Shown in pieces: positions 1 to 11,768 of a stretch of 64,000 bases of DNA (within the stretch, counting starts at the first letter, position 1; every line of letters starts with the position of its first letter). The stretch comes from Calendula officinalis (lineage: Eukaryota; Streptophyta; Magnoliopsida; Asterales; Asteraceae): contig OY970827.1 of NCBI GenBank assembly GCA_963853835.1, positions 77,517,234 through 77,581,233 on the forward strand, written 5' to 3'. A program made the position numbers and the translations under genes. The notes under the pieces were generated by a model. The model ran no database searches, was not told the DNA's origin, and saw nothing but the letters and a program-made list of their open reading frames with translations.

Positions 1-23
1 ATCTATGCATGTACGTCTTTTAG

Positions 24-287
24 GTGAACATAGAGGTAATGAAAACAATACCTTGGGAGGAAGAGAATATGATATTGAGCCATCAAGTATGTTGCCTTGC
101 AATGTTGTTTGACTTTTATGTGAATGATGGGTTGACCGAAAATGGGAAAACGAGTAGTTGTGTTGTTGATATTGGTTTATGCAAACCGGTTATTGGGAGA
201 CTTGTGACAAGGAGTTATCGGGGTCGGGATCATAGGAAAATGATTTCTTGGAAAGATAATGATTGCACTGCTGGTTATCCATCCTAG
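24..287 (+). CDS. Terminal coding exon of an unrecognised gene (gene continues left of the window)
   Basis: An 87-codon open frame follows a good splice acceptor (TTTTAG at 18-23) and ends in TAG at 285-287. The first codon is GTG, which fits an internal exon start rather than a translation start. The residues include IPWEEENMILSHQVC near the start and GRLVTRSYRGRDHRKMISW near the end. The piece is cysteine-containing and moderately basic at its C-terminus. I do not recognise the family. AT-rich sequence with no coding signal follows, as expected of a 3' UTR. It could also be a chance frame, but the acceptor, the codon use and the position at the window edge favour a real last exon. Confidence 0.5.
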   Translation: MNIEVMKTIPWEEENMILSHQVCCLAMLFDFYVNDGLTENGKTSSCVVDIGLCKPVIGRLVTRSYRGRDHRKMISWKDNDCTAGYPS

Positions 288-572
288 TTGGGTATTATTA
301 ATAAGTCATTATAATTATATTTCAATTTCAATGTTTGATTGTTTTGTTAGAGATACCATCATTCAAAGTTGGTGATTCTTGAAGGTGGCATGAAGTTGTT
401 TGATTTTAGACACTGATTTCTTGTTTCAATGTGTGCAAGCTTTGATCGCTATGATGGCGATGGTGTTTTTCGTTGATTTTGCAGAGAAACTTAGGTTGAC
501 ACCTTTAGTTTTGTTAAATCAGCGTCGTGTCAGTTGACATTCCAACATATAGTCTTATGCTAATAATATTTA

Positions 573-724
573 GGGTTTTGATAATGACAGCACTTAGGGC
601 TGTCAATAGAAACGCATCAGAAGTTTGTAAATTAATTTATAACTACCCATGAATTTTAGGAATTACTTCCTCCAATGATTTAATGAACAACTTTTATTCT
701 CTTAGAGACGTCATTATCAAAACC
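573..724. mobile_element. MULE-type MITE (GGGTTTTGATAATGACAG family), copy 1
   Basis: The left end GGGTTTTGATAATGACAG is mirrored by the right end GACGTCATTATCAAAACC. The element is flanked by a 10-bp direct repeat ATAATATTTA (563-572 and 725-734). Target duplications of 9-10 bp are typical of Mutator-like elements. The element is 152 bp and non-coding. A close relative lies at 26357-26512. Confidence 0.8.
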
Positions 725-771
725 ATAATATTTATTCTCTTTAGTTTTTTGGATCTCACTATTATAAAATA

Positions 772-1397
772 CTCACTCTGTCCCTTAATAAAGTTCTCAT
801 TTATCCTAAAATATTTGTCTCAAAATAAAGTTCTCATTTCTCAAATTAGAGGGATCCACTCAATCAAATAATATTATTACCATATACCCCACCACTAACT
901 ATCTCCTAAAAACACTCTCTAAAAAAACCTATATTTTAATCAAATTTATTACCAAGGACCCACCACTAACTATCTCTTAAAAACATGTGCCCAAAAGAAA
1001 GGCCAAAATGTATTTTAGTACCCTGAACTTGGCTAACTGGAATTTCTACTACCCTGAACTATTAAAGGTGCACCATGGTACCCTGAACTTGACAAAATGA
1101 TCAATTTAGTACTCTGGCTTACTAATTTGGTCTTGTTTTCTCATGTGATTTGCTTCTAATATCAATATATTGAGATGAACGCATTTTTTTTAGTACGTTT
1201 AAAGCTCCAACGAAATTAAATCAAGTAAGAAAACGCGATCAAATTATTGAGTCAGGGTACTAAATCGACAATTTTTTCAAGTTCAGGGTACCATGGTGCA
1301 CCTTTAATAGTTCAGGGTAGTAAAAATTCCAGTTAACCAAGTTCAGGGTACTAAAATGCCCAAAAGAAATGAGAACTTTATTAAGAGACGGAGGGAG
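772..1397. mobile_element. Stowaway-like MITE (CTCCCTCCGTC ends) interrupted by a second MITE
   Basis: The left end CTCACTCTGTCCCTTAATAA and the right end, read in reverse as CTCCCTCCGTCTCTTAATAA, form terminal inverted repeats. They are flanked by TA (770-771 and 1398-1399), the Tc1/mariner (Stowaway) signature. The element's body is split by the 360-bp foldback at 1001-1360. Its right part is repeated in the tandem duplication that follows. Confidence 0.75.
1001..1360. mobile_element. Foldback MITE, probably MULE-type, family A copy 1, nested in the Stowaway-like element
   Basis: Its arms of about 100 bp are near-perfect inverted repeats: left TTTTAGTACCCTGAACTTGG, right CCAAGTTCAGGGTACTAAAA. 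A 9-bp direct repeat CAAAAGAAA flanks it (992-1000 and 1361-1369). The left end is GGCCAAAATG-TATTTTAG and the right end is shorter. Related copies lie at 36496-36858 and at 63879 to the window end. Confidence 0.8.
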
Positions 1398-1982
1398 TAT
1401 ATACATACATAACACTAAATACCCTATTAAAATATTGTTTGGGTTCATCTTCCACACGTCTCTTCACTTTGGCTGGCGGAAGGAAAAAATATTGATGCTA
1501 ACAAACTGATGGACTGTGCCAATGAAACGACTCAACCGATGATCAATTTAGTACTCTGGCTTACTAATTTGGTCTTGTTTTCTCATGTGATTTGCTTCTA
1601 ATATCAATATATTGAGATGAACGCATTTTTTTTAGTACGTTTAAAGCTCCAACGAAATTAAATCAAGTAAGAAAACGCGATCAAATTATTGAGTCAGGGT
1701 ACTAAATCGACAATTTTTTCAAGTTCAGGGTACCATGGTGCACCTTTAATAGTTCAGGGTAGTAAAAATTCCAGTTAACCAAGTTCAGGGTACTAAAATG
1801 CCCAAAAGAAATGAGAACTTTATTAAGAGACGGAGGGAGTATATACATACATAACACTAAATACCCTATTAAAATATTGTTTGGGTTCATCTTCCACACG
1901 TCTCTTCACTTTGGCTGGCGGAAGGAAAAAATATTGATGCTAACAAACTGATGGACTGTGCCAATGAAACGACTCAACCGAT
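1099..1982. repeat. 442-bp perfect tandem duplication (1099-1540 and 1541-1982)
   Basis: The second unit repeats the first at a constant 442-bp offset, and I see no difference between them. The unit covers the right half of the foldback MITE, the right end of the Stowaway-like MITE, and about 140 bp of flank ending ...CAACCGATG. The junction shows a short shared ATGATCAA. The absence of differences implies a very recent event or an assembly artefact. Confidence 0.9.
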
Positions 1983-2477
1983 GGAATTTAGGGCCAGTAT
2001 TGTTATTTCCATTTCTGTTTATACATCTGTTTAGCATCTATCAATCAATACCTAACTTTTATTTCTCAAATCGCTATACCTTTTGACATTTTATCAACAA
2101 ACCATCGATAAACAAAAGCCATTTCGTAGAAAAGAACATTTTTCTATAAGAAAAAACATACAAAACATGATTGTTGCAAACTATACCTCTTTTAGGCACT
2201 TTCACAATGATAGTTTGAAATGAAAAACCGGGACCCGATTGACAACATCAAAAGCAACCTAATTTTCCCTACAAGTTGTAAACCTAAACTCGTATTTCCT
2301 CTACTTTTGCTTCATATAACAATGGAGTTATTGAAAGAAAAAAACTTATATCGAGATCTTACATAAATATATGACTCACATCCCTGATTCTAACCCTGAA
2401 ACTCGATTCTATGAAATATGTACAAAGACATAAATTTCCCATTTTACCCCTCTCAAACGTAAATTGGTGCACATTTT

Positions 2478-4404
2478 TCACCATGGACCCGATTGTGTCC
2501 TTCTCATACGACGTCTTTTTGCTCCAGACTGCGTGTTCATCATCTCCATAACCTGCTATGTTCGTACCAAGAAACACAATTTAGAAAAGGGTTGATTTAG
2601 GTTATGTATTATCACAAACGGGTCAATGAAAAGATTATCATTATTTTTGTTAAAAAGAGAAATGGGTTATATGCATACAACTCTCCAATTATTTTTATTC
2701 ATGAAAATTAGCTAAAAGGGGAAATGGGTAATATGGGCTGAAAGTCACACAAAGTGTATTAAACGGGGTTTTTGGCCATTTTCTAAATAAAAAAGATGAA
2801 AAAAAATCCAGTGGATTTAAAACTAAAACTGATTTTTTAGTGCATACAACTCCTAAATCGTTTTATCCAAAAAAAAAAAAACTGAAGTATTATTATAATA
2901 TAGCAAATATAATCATATTTGACATATTAGTTATCAAGTTCTTACATATAAGAATAACTTAGTTGTGACTTTTGAGAACTTGCTCTGCAAATAAATAAAC
3001 AAATAATATACCTTTCTTTTCAATTCTTGATTTTGCTCTTTGAGTTTAGATACTTCTGCTTCCAATTCCGTAGTATACGCCTATAAATACCAAAAAACGA
3101 ATAAAAAGAATTACCTCTATTGACCCGTTATCCAACCCATTTGACCTACCCAATTTTCCACCTCAATTAATAAAAAGGTTTTGTTAACAAGGACCATCTT
3201 TAAACGCATAAAAAATTATACATTAATTTATGGAGAGGAAATTCCTAAAATTCAGGTTGATTATAAATTGATGTATAAGTTTCTGATACAAGTCTTCATA
3301 TTTTAATGACAATGACCATTGTTATAATTTTCCTTTAAATAAAATAAAATAATTAAATAATACACGAACCTGTTTACGGGCCCGTGATCTGGCAGCCGAT
3401 TCCCGATTCTTGATCATTCTTCTCTGCCTCCGTTCAACAACTTTTTCAACCGTACCACTTTTTCGTCCCCTAACAATTCCACTAAACTCATATGGTGAAG
3501 GTGAAACCGAAGATGTAACACCACCACCACCACCACCACCACCGTCAGATGAAACCACCGGAGACCCAACCGCCACCGTAACACCGCCACCAGCCGCCGC
3601 CCCTAAACCCACCATTCCCCCCATCACACCATTCGAAACCAACTTATTACCATTTACTGGATTACCCCCCAATTGCTTATTACTCTGTTTTGGAAACAAT
3701 TGTTGATTCTTTTGTTGATTTTGTGTAGATCTCACACCATTAACATTCAACGGTAGATTCGCGTTCTTAAACACGATTTGATTGTTATTATTATTAGTAC
3801 TATTATTATTATAATTATTATTAACATTCAAATTTGCATTTCTACTTGCACCTTGTTGAAACCCAATAGCACCAAAACCAGGGGCATTTTCGGTATTTGT
3901 TAAATTACTAAACAAACCGTTGTTAACTAACTGTTGTTCTTCCCTAACGACACCCGCTTTAACCAAAAACTCCTCAAGAGTCATCTCACCTAACGTTTGT
4001 TGCCTTTGCGGTAAATCCGGTTGCCCAAAACCGTTAAATTCTTTCGAAATATCTTTCCAAACTTCATCTACTGTTTTTTGACTTAATGTTCTTGGTAAAG
4101 TCAACGAACCTTGTCTCTGTATATTCACACCGCCACTGTCGCCGGCGCCGGCGCCGGAGCCGCCGTGTTGTACGCCGTTTCCGGTGGTTTGAATTTCTTC
4201 AGCATTCCAAATGCTTTTTAGTAACTCATCCATATTCATTGACCCGAAATCTTTACCCATACTACCCATGGTGTTTTGTAGCTCGTCAAAAGTCAACGAA
4301 TATATTGACCCTTGTCTTGCTAAATGGAAGCTTCCCGGCGGTCTTCCGTTCCGGACGCCGACCTCCGCCGCCGGCTGCTGGTTGCCGAAATTGTTGTAGT
4401 TCAT
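2478..4404 (-). CDS. ABF/AREB/ABI5-type bZIP transcription factor
   Basis: Group A bZIP factor of abscisic acid signalling, which binds ABRE (ACGTG) promoters in the nucleus after SnRK2 phosphorylation (family knowledge). Coding exons on the minus strand are 4404-3370, 3080-3012 and 2552-2478; frames join in phase 0 and give 392 residues. Visible parts are the C1 motif RQGSIYSLTFDELQNT (about 31-46), C2 MNMDELLKSIW, C3 RQGSLTLPRTLSQKTVDEVW, Asn- and Gly-rich linkers, the basic region NRESAARSRARKQ (332-344, at the end of exon 1), a zipper continuing in exon 2 (AYTTELEAEVSKLKEQN), and the diagnostic C-terminus RRTQSGPW in exon 3. The C motifs carry RxxS/T phosphorylation sites. A 5' UTR intron is likely at 4650-4483. 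Odd: the microexon usually encoding a MEMQKNQ-like stretch between exons 2 and 3 was not found, so the zipper may be shorter. The frame is otherwise intact. Confidence 0.93.
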
Positions 4405-4482
4405 AATTGATAATCGATAATTTTATCTTAATTTTTGTGAAAGTATAATTCTTTTTTTACGTAATCAAAGCTCAGAATCTCC

Positions 4483-4650
4483 CTGTTCAACACAAAAATC
4501 AATCGATTAACAAAACCTAATCATAAAACACGTACAAATAACCTTAATTTCAGTCGAATTTGAAGATGAGATGAGTTGAATTTGGAGTTAAATCAGAGAA
4601 CTACGAGGAAAATCAATGATTAAAGATGATAAAAATTGAAAGTTCGTTAC
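4483..4650 (-). other. Probable 5' UTR intron of the bZIP gene
   Basis: On the minus strand a donor (CAG|GTAACG at 4650) and an acceptor (TTGAACAG ending at 4483) frame a 168-bp AT-rich intron about 80 bp before the start codon. Leader introns are common in this family. Inferred from splice signals only. Confidence 0.55.
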
Positions 4651-4699
4651 CTGAATTCGTTATTCAATCAGTAATAGAAACAAAATCAAGTTGGTTTTT

Positions 4700-5915
4700 T
4701 GAGTTGTGTGTCAAATCGGGAGTGGTCAGAAGGATGAAATTAGGGTCCGTGACTTTTTGGTGGGTAAAATAAAGAATATTGCTGCCAATTTGAGGAGCTT
4801 TGTAATGGAGTCGACAAGTGGTCCGTGTGTTTCACTTTCTAATTTTAGAAGGTATGGGATTAAGTATTCACTTTACCTTTTTTTTAATCAAAAAGATATT
4901 TAATTTATCACACATTATCCTTTATTTTTTTAATAATATCATGATAATACACTTCTTATGTCTAAGAATTGTTTTTCATTTGTTTAGAGATATGTATTGT
5001 TTTGTTTATAACAAAGTTTTAATTTTGGGTTACGAAAATATAAATTAGTAAACGAAGATGGATCTATGTTCAAGTTATCGGAGGAAAAATCAGGTGTTTT
5101 CCTCTAATGTAGGGGTGTTCACAGTCCCAAAACCAGACCGAACTGATATACATGTATCCACCATTTCTAAACTCTATCTTTGTCATCCCAAAGTGTTGAC
5201 CTAGGGAGGTTTTAAAATACTGGAAACATTAAGAACACCTTACTAGTAGGACACTTTGGAGATGGTTTGGTTTATAAAAGGATATTGGTCATTTTTTAAA
5301 AAAAAATTTAAATACTTAGAACCACTCCTAATGGACTTCTTAATTTTGATTTGGGAGGGGAAAACCTCATTTGAAGATGAAAAAATCAACACTATTTTAT
5401 TAACTGGTTATTGTTTGTATAAGTTCAATATCATCTATCATTCTATGTAACCTATATACATAAGAAATGCACGCTTATATAAGTTAATTTGATTGTGGCT
5501 AAGGTGAAATGCAAGGTATAGGAGGTTTTGCACCCTATTCGGGATTGGGAACAACACCCCTTGTGGTTTCGTAAGGGATTTCTCATCAATCGCTGCTTCC
5601 TTTGCAATATATGAAGCAAACACTTTCGGTGTTAAAAATTATGTGAAAAACTAAAAATTTCCATTATATTGCTCTGGTTTTGCCCCTAAACCGTATGACT
5701 TTGGATTATCTGATTGTAAATTTCATATAACCACATATACTTGTTAGGTCGAAATACTAATTTGTTAAAAATTATCTAAGCCGATTATTATCAATCTCAT
5801 ACACAAATACTTAACATGGCTAGTGTTCAAATGAATCCATTAATCACATTTCATGTTAAGGAGTATGAATATACAGATTAGTTTTTAAAATTAAAAAATT
5901 GTATAGCATCCAAAC
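4700..5915. other. Intergenic region, promoter side of the bZIP gene
   Basis: AT-rich and without a convincing coding frame. The part nearest 4700 is the likely bZIP promoter. No clear ABRE cluster was seen. Confidence 0.5.
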
Positions 5916-6440
5916 TAGGGGTGTTAACGAGTCGAGCTTTTAACGAGCTACTCGAATTCGAGCTCGTTTATATCGAGCTTGAGCCTATACTGATTCGATC
6001 TCGAGTCGAGCTCGAACATAAAACAATACTCGATTAATCTCACGAGCCGAGCCTAAAAATTTAATACTCGACTCGGCTCGTTCGATAACTCGTTTAGTCT
6101 CGAGCCGAACAAGCCAGACGATCTTAACGAGCCGATCCTAACGAGTCGAACAAGTGTTGTATACAATAAGTACAAGTGTGTATACAAGAATATACATATA
6201 TTAATAGGGGTGTTAACGAGTCGAGTAATTAACGAACTTTTCGAGTTTGTAAATTACTTCATTTCAAAAAATATGAAATCATAAACGAGTTTCGAGCTCG
6301 AGCTCGAACACTGTTTAATATTCAAGCTCGAGCTCGAGTCCAATTTTATAAACTTATTCGAGCTCGAGTCGTATAATTATTAAACGAGCTGAGACCAAAT
6401 TTCCTGATATACGACTCGACTCGAATTGTTAACACCCCTA
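5916..6440. mobile_element. Non-autonomous hAT element rich in CGAGCTCGAG words
   Basis: The terminal inverted repeats TAGGGGTGTTAACGAGTCGAG and CTCGAATTGTTAACACCCCTA are flanked by the 8-bp direct repeat ATCCAAAC (5908-5915 and 6441-6448), the hAT signature. An extra internal terminus (AGGGGTGTTAACGAGTCGAG near 6206) suggests a second copy or an internal rearrangement. It is non-coding. The many self-complementary CGAGCTCGAG words allow extensive hairpins. Confidence 0.8.
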
Positions 6441-6448
6441 ATCCAAAC

Positions 6449-7385
6449 CACACGTGCGTGTTTGTTTTATGTGGGCAATAATTCTTTTGCAATTAATACT
6501 TCATTTGGAATCACTTATCGACATGTTTTCTTCTTTAAAAGGTATTTTTCAAACCTTTGGTTACGACTCGAAAATAGAATTTGAAAATAGAATAAACACA
6601 ATACATGTTTTCATAGAATCTGAAAATAGAATAAACACAATACATGTTTTTTTACAGTAATGATAATGAATTAATGAACATGTAAAGGAAACAATATTGT
6701 TTGTGTTATCGCATTTTTTTTGTCTTTAAGTAATTTTAAATGTTCAAAACTACTTAGCGCATGTCCAGTATAAGGTGCTTACCAAACTTTTTACTAGTAG
6801 GTTATTTAATCGTATTTGATTGTCGATAATGTTAGAAAAACCCTATAACAAAAGAAATTTGATTATCGATAATGTTTGACATTATGTATGGGGCCATAAC
6901 AGGGTAGACGTGGACCACCAACGGGAAGATAGGAAACTGATGGGAGAAGTAACCTACCACTGTTTGTCATATGGTTGAATCTTAGCCGTCCACGTATATA
7001 AGCTTTTTAAATTCCGATTTTTGTCACTTTGTCAAATAGACTTTCTTGTGAATCAATGTTCTAAATAACGCAAGCCGCGACGTGACGGTACCATCAAACC
7101 TCAAGACATGGTGAGTTATAGCGAGACATGACGTTTTTCAAGGAGCGACTTAAGGCGGCAAATTCATCTATAAATTATAATCTATAACACAGTTCATCAA
7201 TTGTTTTCTTCATTTTTGACCTATAGAACGATTCTTATAACTAAATAACTATATATATACCTATATATATGGCTTATATGACTCAATATCTTTAATACGC
7301 TTAAAAACACAGCTTATGACGGGTAAAAATGAGTCAAGCTGGACCTATACGTCAAGCCTTAACGTCCAAGCTTTGAACCAAGACG
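6449..7385. other. Intergenic region without a recognised gene
   Basis: Contains a short internal repeat (GAATAGAATAAACACAATACATG twice near 6580-6650). No frame has domain-like content. Confidence 0.4.
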
Positions 7386-7390
7386 TGGCA

Positions 7391-7612
7391 TGATAACAAG
7401 TGAAAACTAAGAGAATTGTTTTGTATATTGTATTCGTATATTAACATTACAGACTTTGATTAGTATATAAGGACAAGGCTATGGATTTTACATGAAAATA
7501 CATTGATGATAATTCCTATAATTGTGGCTACAAACATAGAAGGAGCCGTTGGAGGAGCTGGCAAATCGGTGGGATATTATTTCCCTTTTTCTTTAATACT
7601 CTCTATTTAACA
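7391..7612 (-). repeat. 3' LTR of copia element 1
   Basis: 222 bp, TGATAACAAG...TTTAACA in + orientation, matching 11769-11990. Immediately inside lies the polypurine tract (complement of CTCCCCCTCAA, 7613-7624). Confidence 0.95.
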
Positions 7613-10600
7613 CTCCCCCTCAAGTTGAATAGTGGGATCACCGAAATTCAACTTGTCTAGAACTTCATTTAAGGATTTCCCGTTAACTGCTTTTGTCAAG
7701 ATATCAGCTAGTTGATCTTCAGACCATACAAATGGAAGAGTAATGATTTTAGCTTCTAGTTTTTCCTTGATAAAATGACGATCAACTTCTACATGTTTTG
7801 TACGGTCATGTTGTACTGGGTTCTCACAGATTTGAATTGTAGCCTCATTGTCACTGAATACTTTACTCGATTTTTGAGGAGGATACCCGATTTCGGTTAA
7901 TAGGTGTCTCACCCACAAGATTTCAGTTATTCCCCTTGCGATACCTCTAAATTCTGCCTCTGCACTGGATAAGGCTACCACCTTTTGTTTCTTGCTTCGC
8001 CAGGTTACAAGATTCCCGCCAACTAGGGTGAAGTATCATGCAGTTGATCTTCTGTTATTTTTGTCTCCTGCCCAATCAGCATCAGTGTATAATTGAGTCT
8101 CTAGATGCCTGTTGGGTTTAAATATGATTTCATGCCCCACCGTTCCTTTGAGATATCTTAATATCCTCATGACTGCTTCCATATGAGGTTTTTGTGGTTT
8201 GTGCATAAATTGGCTTACCACACCAACGGCATATGCGATATCTGGACGAGTATGTGAAAGGTATATCAGTTTTCCTACCATTCGTTGGTATCTCATTCTA
8301 TCGACAAGGTCTTCTTTTTCTTCATTTAAGAGTTTTTGATTCACGATCATTGGAGTTTCAGCTGGCTTGCAATCAATCATACCGGCTTCTGCTAATAAGT
8401 CAAGAACATATTTTTTCTGATGCATGAAGATTCCCTGTTTTGACCTTAGAACTTCAATTCCTAGAAAGTATTTGAGATTTCCTAGATCCTTCATCTCAAA
8501 CTCTGAGAATAAGTTTCTTTTGAGTTTTGCTATTTCTCCATCATCATTGCCTGTAATAATCATATCGTCAACATAAATTATTAGACATGTTATCAATTTT
8601 CCTCTTCTTTTTAAAAATAAAGTATGATCAGAGTTGGTTTGTTTGAAACCATAGCTTTTCATAGCTATGGTGAATCTACCAAACCAAGCTCTAGGAGATT
8701 GTTTTAAACCATAAAGAGATTTTTTAAGACGGCATACTTCCCTTTGTTTAAAGTTGGTTGTGAAACCATATGGAGCTTCCATGTACACTTCTTCTTGTAG
8801 TTCTCCGTGAAGGAAAGCATTCTTTACATCAAATTGGTGTAGGGGCCATCCTCGATTTGCAGCTATGGAGCAGAGAACTCTGATGGTATTGATTTTTGCT
8901 ACAGGAGAGAAGGTTTCTGAGTAATCAATACCATATGTTTGTGTATAGCCTTTGCCACTAATCTTGCTTTGTGTCTTTCGATAGTTCCATCTGGTTTATA
9001 TTTGATTGTAAATACCCATCGACACCCAACAATTTTCTTTCCTGGTGGTAGGATACATTTATTCCAAGTTTTGTTCTTTTCTAGGGCTTTCATTTCTTCT
9101 TCCATTGCATTTTTCCAGTGTTTGGATTTTAGGGCTTGTTCTACATTTGTAGGAATTTCTTCGGAACATAGGGCTACGGAAAAAGCTTTGGCGTTTTCAG
9201 ATAGGTTACCTTTGGCTATATTTGCCATTAGATACCTACACTTCTTTGTCTCCTTTTCTGGTGAATACCTGTTAGGTGGAACTCCTCTGTTTGATCTCGG
9301 AGGTAAAGTATATTGTGGAGGTTCCTCTTCTTCGGTGTTATTGATAACCTCTTCAGTATCTTCATGAGTTGATTCCTGTGAATTTATTTCTACTGGCATA
9401 TCGTTAGTCTCACTAGATGTAGGAAGAGGGACACTTACCTCGGGTATCAGTTCAGGTGCAGATTCTTGGGGGGCACTGTCTTCAGTTTCTTGAGGAGCTT
9501 CTGTTGAGGATGTATCGTGACTTTGGTGATCATATGTTGTTCTGTCTATTGTCTCAAGCCAACTCAGTGTGTCAGTCTCATGATTTTCATGATTCACATT
9601 CTCCCCATGACTACTGAAGTTGGATGTGTAGTAATATTCAGTTTCGAGAAAATCACAGTTCATTGTGGTAAATAGCCTTCGGGTTTTCGGATTATAGCAT
9701 CTGTATCCTTTTTGGTTTATTCCATACCCAACAAAGACACACTTTCGGCACATGGGTCAAGTTTGGACCTAGTGGATTTTGGTATGTGTACAAACACCGT
9801 ACAACCAAAGATGCGAGGTTCTAAAGTGAGATTGGAGGGTGGTTTTGTATATTCAGTAAGGACTTGAAGAGGGGTTTTGAATTTTAAAATGTGGGTAGGA
9901 AGGCGGTTTATGAGGTATGCTGCGGTGGCGAGGGCTTCTGGCCAAAAAGATTTAGGAGTTTTGGATTCTATTAAGAGTGCCCGAGTTATTTCTAATAGGA
10001 TACGGTTTTTTCGTTCCGCGACACCATTTTGTTCAGGGGTATGGGGACACGAGGTTTGATGAATTATCCCTTTTTGTTGAAAAAAAGTTTCATATCTGAG
10101 TTAATAAATTCTCCGCCGTTATCCGACCTAAGAATTTGGATGGATTTTTGAAATTGAGTTTGGATCATATTGTAAAAAATAGTAAATTTTTCAAAAACTT
10201 CGTTTTTATTTTTTAACAAGTATACCCATGTCATACGAGTACAATCATCTACAAACATAACAAAAAAACGAAAATTTTGTCCCCCATTAATTGGTGCAGG
10301 ACCCCATACGTCTGAATGGATCAATGAAAAAGGTAGGTCAACTCTGGTGTTATTAGGTTTAAAAGTTTTTTGATGACTTTTGACAAACACACACGTTTCA
10401 CAATGCGATTTATAATTTAAAGGAAAAAGTTTAGGAAATAAAGTGTGTAAATAGTTGGTGGAAGGGTGACCTAGTCTTCTATGCCATAACCATGCTTCTT
10501 TTTCTGTTGTCCCGTGAGATAACATTGCACTCCCAGTTTGAGTTACTTCATCCACATAATATAGTCCATCTTTTTCAGTGTCACGCCCAATTATCGCTCC

Positions 10601-11689
10601 CGTCCTGATATCTTGTAATATACAAAATGTGGGTTGCATAAGGACTGTACAATTCAATTCTTTTGTCACGTGGCTAATGGATAAAAGTTTATGTGACAGA
10701 TCGGGGATATAAAGACATCTGGTAAGTTTAAGTGTTGGAGATATCTCAATACTCCCCCGTCTTAACATGTAATTTTTCCCCATTTGCAGTTTTAATATAT
10801 GCTTTTGTTGGTTTATTTGTTGACGTAAAGTCAGACAAATCGTGGGTCATGGTGTCCGTGGCCCCACAATCAAAGATCCATAATCCTTCCTTTTGATTAT
10901 GTTGAGCCATATTTACCCAACCCTTTTCATTATTTCCCTTTCTACAATTTTTAAGGCTTTTATTAAGAAATGAAGTAAATGACAAATTTTTATTAGACAA
11001 AACATTTCCTTTAAATGACAAATTTATTTTATCAGGTGGGTCCCCATAAAAAACGGTGGATTCTAACTTTTCCTCGTTAAGTGTAAGTTTTATGGGGTCA
11101 CATTTTTCATTTAAAATATCGGTGGGGGCCTTACTGAAATTTGATAAATGTTTGGTAGGTTCTTGAAAATTGACAAAAGAATAAGGGGGGGGGGGGGGGG
11201 GGTTTGAGAGTTTATTATCCTCTCAACCCCTGTACCTGTATCGATCGTAAAACCTTCGTCGTCATCGTTGATGGCTGTTGCGGCGACACCCACAAATCCG
11301 GAACCACAAGTGGTTTTCCGGTCGTTGTGGTTTCCGTCGCTTTTCCATTTCTCCGATGTGAGGTTCTTGGTGCCCTTTTTGTGGCCATCGTTCCACCAAT
11401 CGGGATACCCGACGAGTTGAAAGCAGTGCTCCTTTGTGTGTCTACTCATGCCACACTTTTCACACTTAAGGTGCGATTTGTCTTCTCTGATTATCGAATT
11501 GTTTGTCCTTCCTTCCGGCCGGCGATAACCACGAGTGGCGAGTCCCGCCCCTTCTGATTCAGTGGCTGCGACGGTAAGTCCCGAGGCGATTTTGATTTTG
11601 AGATTTTGATTTTGAGAATTGATGTTGTTTTTTAGTAGATTGATTATTTGCAATGACAAACTTGCATTCGAGTCGTCGTCTGCAGACAT
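7607..11689 (-). pseudogene. gag-pol of copia element 1 (frameshifted)
   Basis: Pieces in coding order: a gag tail with a CCHC knuckle (CEKCGMSRHTKEHC) within 11689-11111; protease with DCGAT in 11021-10746, where the usual motif is D-S/T-G; GAG-pre-integrase and the integrase core in 10783-10064, with HRRLGH and a DDCTR region; integrase C-part and RT start in 9753-8899; RT with YVDDMIITG and RNase H start in 8788-8036; and the RNase H end with DNEATIQ in 7981-7607. Breaks: a one-base shift near 10080 inside integrase (the conserved TPEQNGVAERKNR continues in another frame), further breaks between 9753 and 10060, near 8900-8800 and near 8030, plus an 18-G run at 11185-11202. It cannot make a complete polyprotein as it stands. 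Confidence 0.9.
11185..11202 (+). repeat. Poly-G run (18 nt) inside the gag remnant
   Basis: Uninterrupted G18 within the copia gag frame (a proline run on the minus strand). Such runs are unstable and prone to sequencing error. Confidence 0.9.
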
Positions 11690-11768
11690 GGCTGGGCTCG
11701 AAGGGTTTGATCGGATATGCTAGCTGAAAGAATCGGTAAATGATGAGCTTAACACTGCTCTGATACCA

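Noticed and set aside
1260..1899. Duplicate 65-codon frames
   Set aside because: They lie in MITE sequence and recur only because of the 442-bp duplication.
5438..5623. 61-codon minus-strand frame with a protein-like composition
   Set aside because: No recognised motif, splice context or neighbouring exon; left unannotated.
11757..11768. tRNA-like sequence GCTCTGATACCA
   Set aside because: It is the primer-binding site of copia element 1; no cloverleaf surrounds it. The same applies to 51306-51317.
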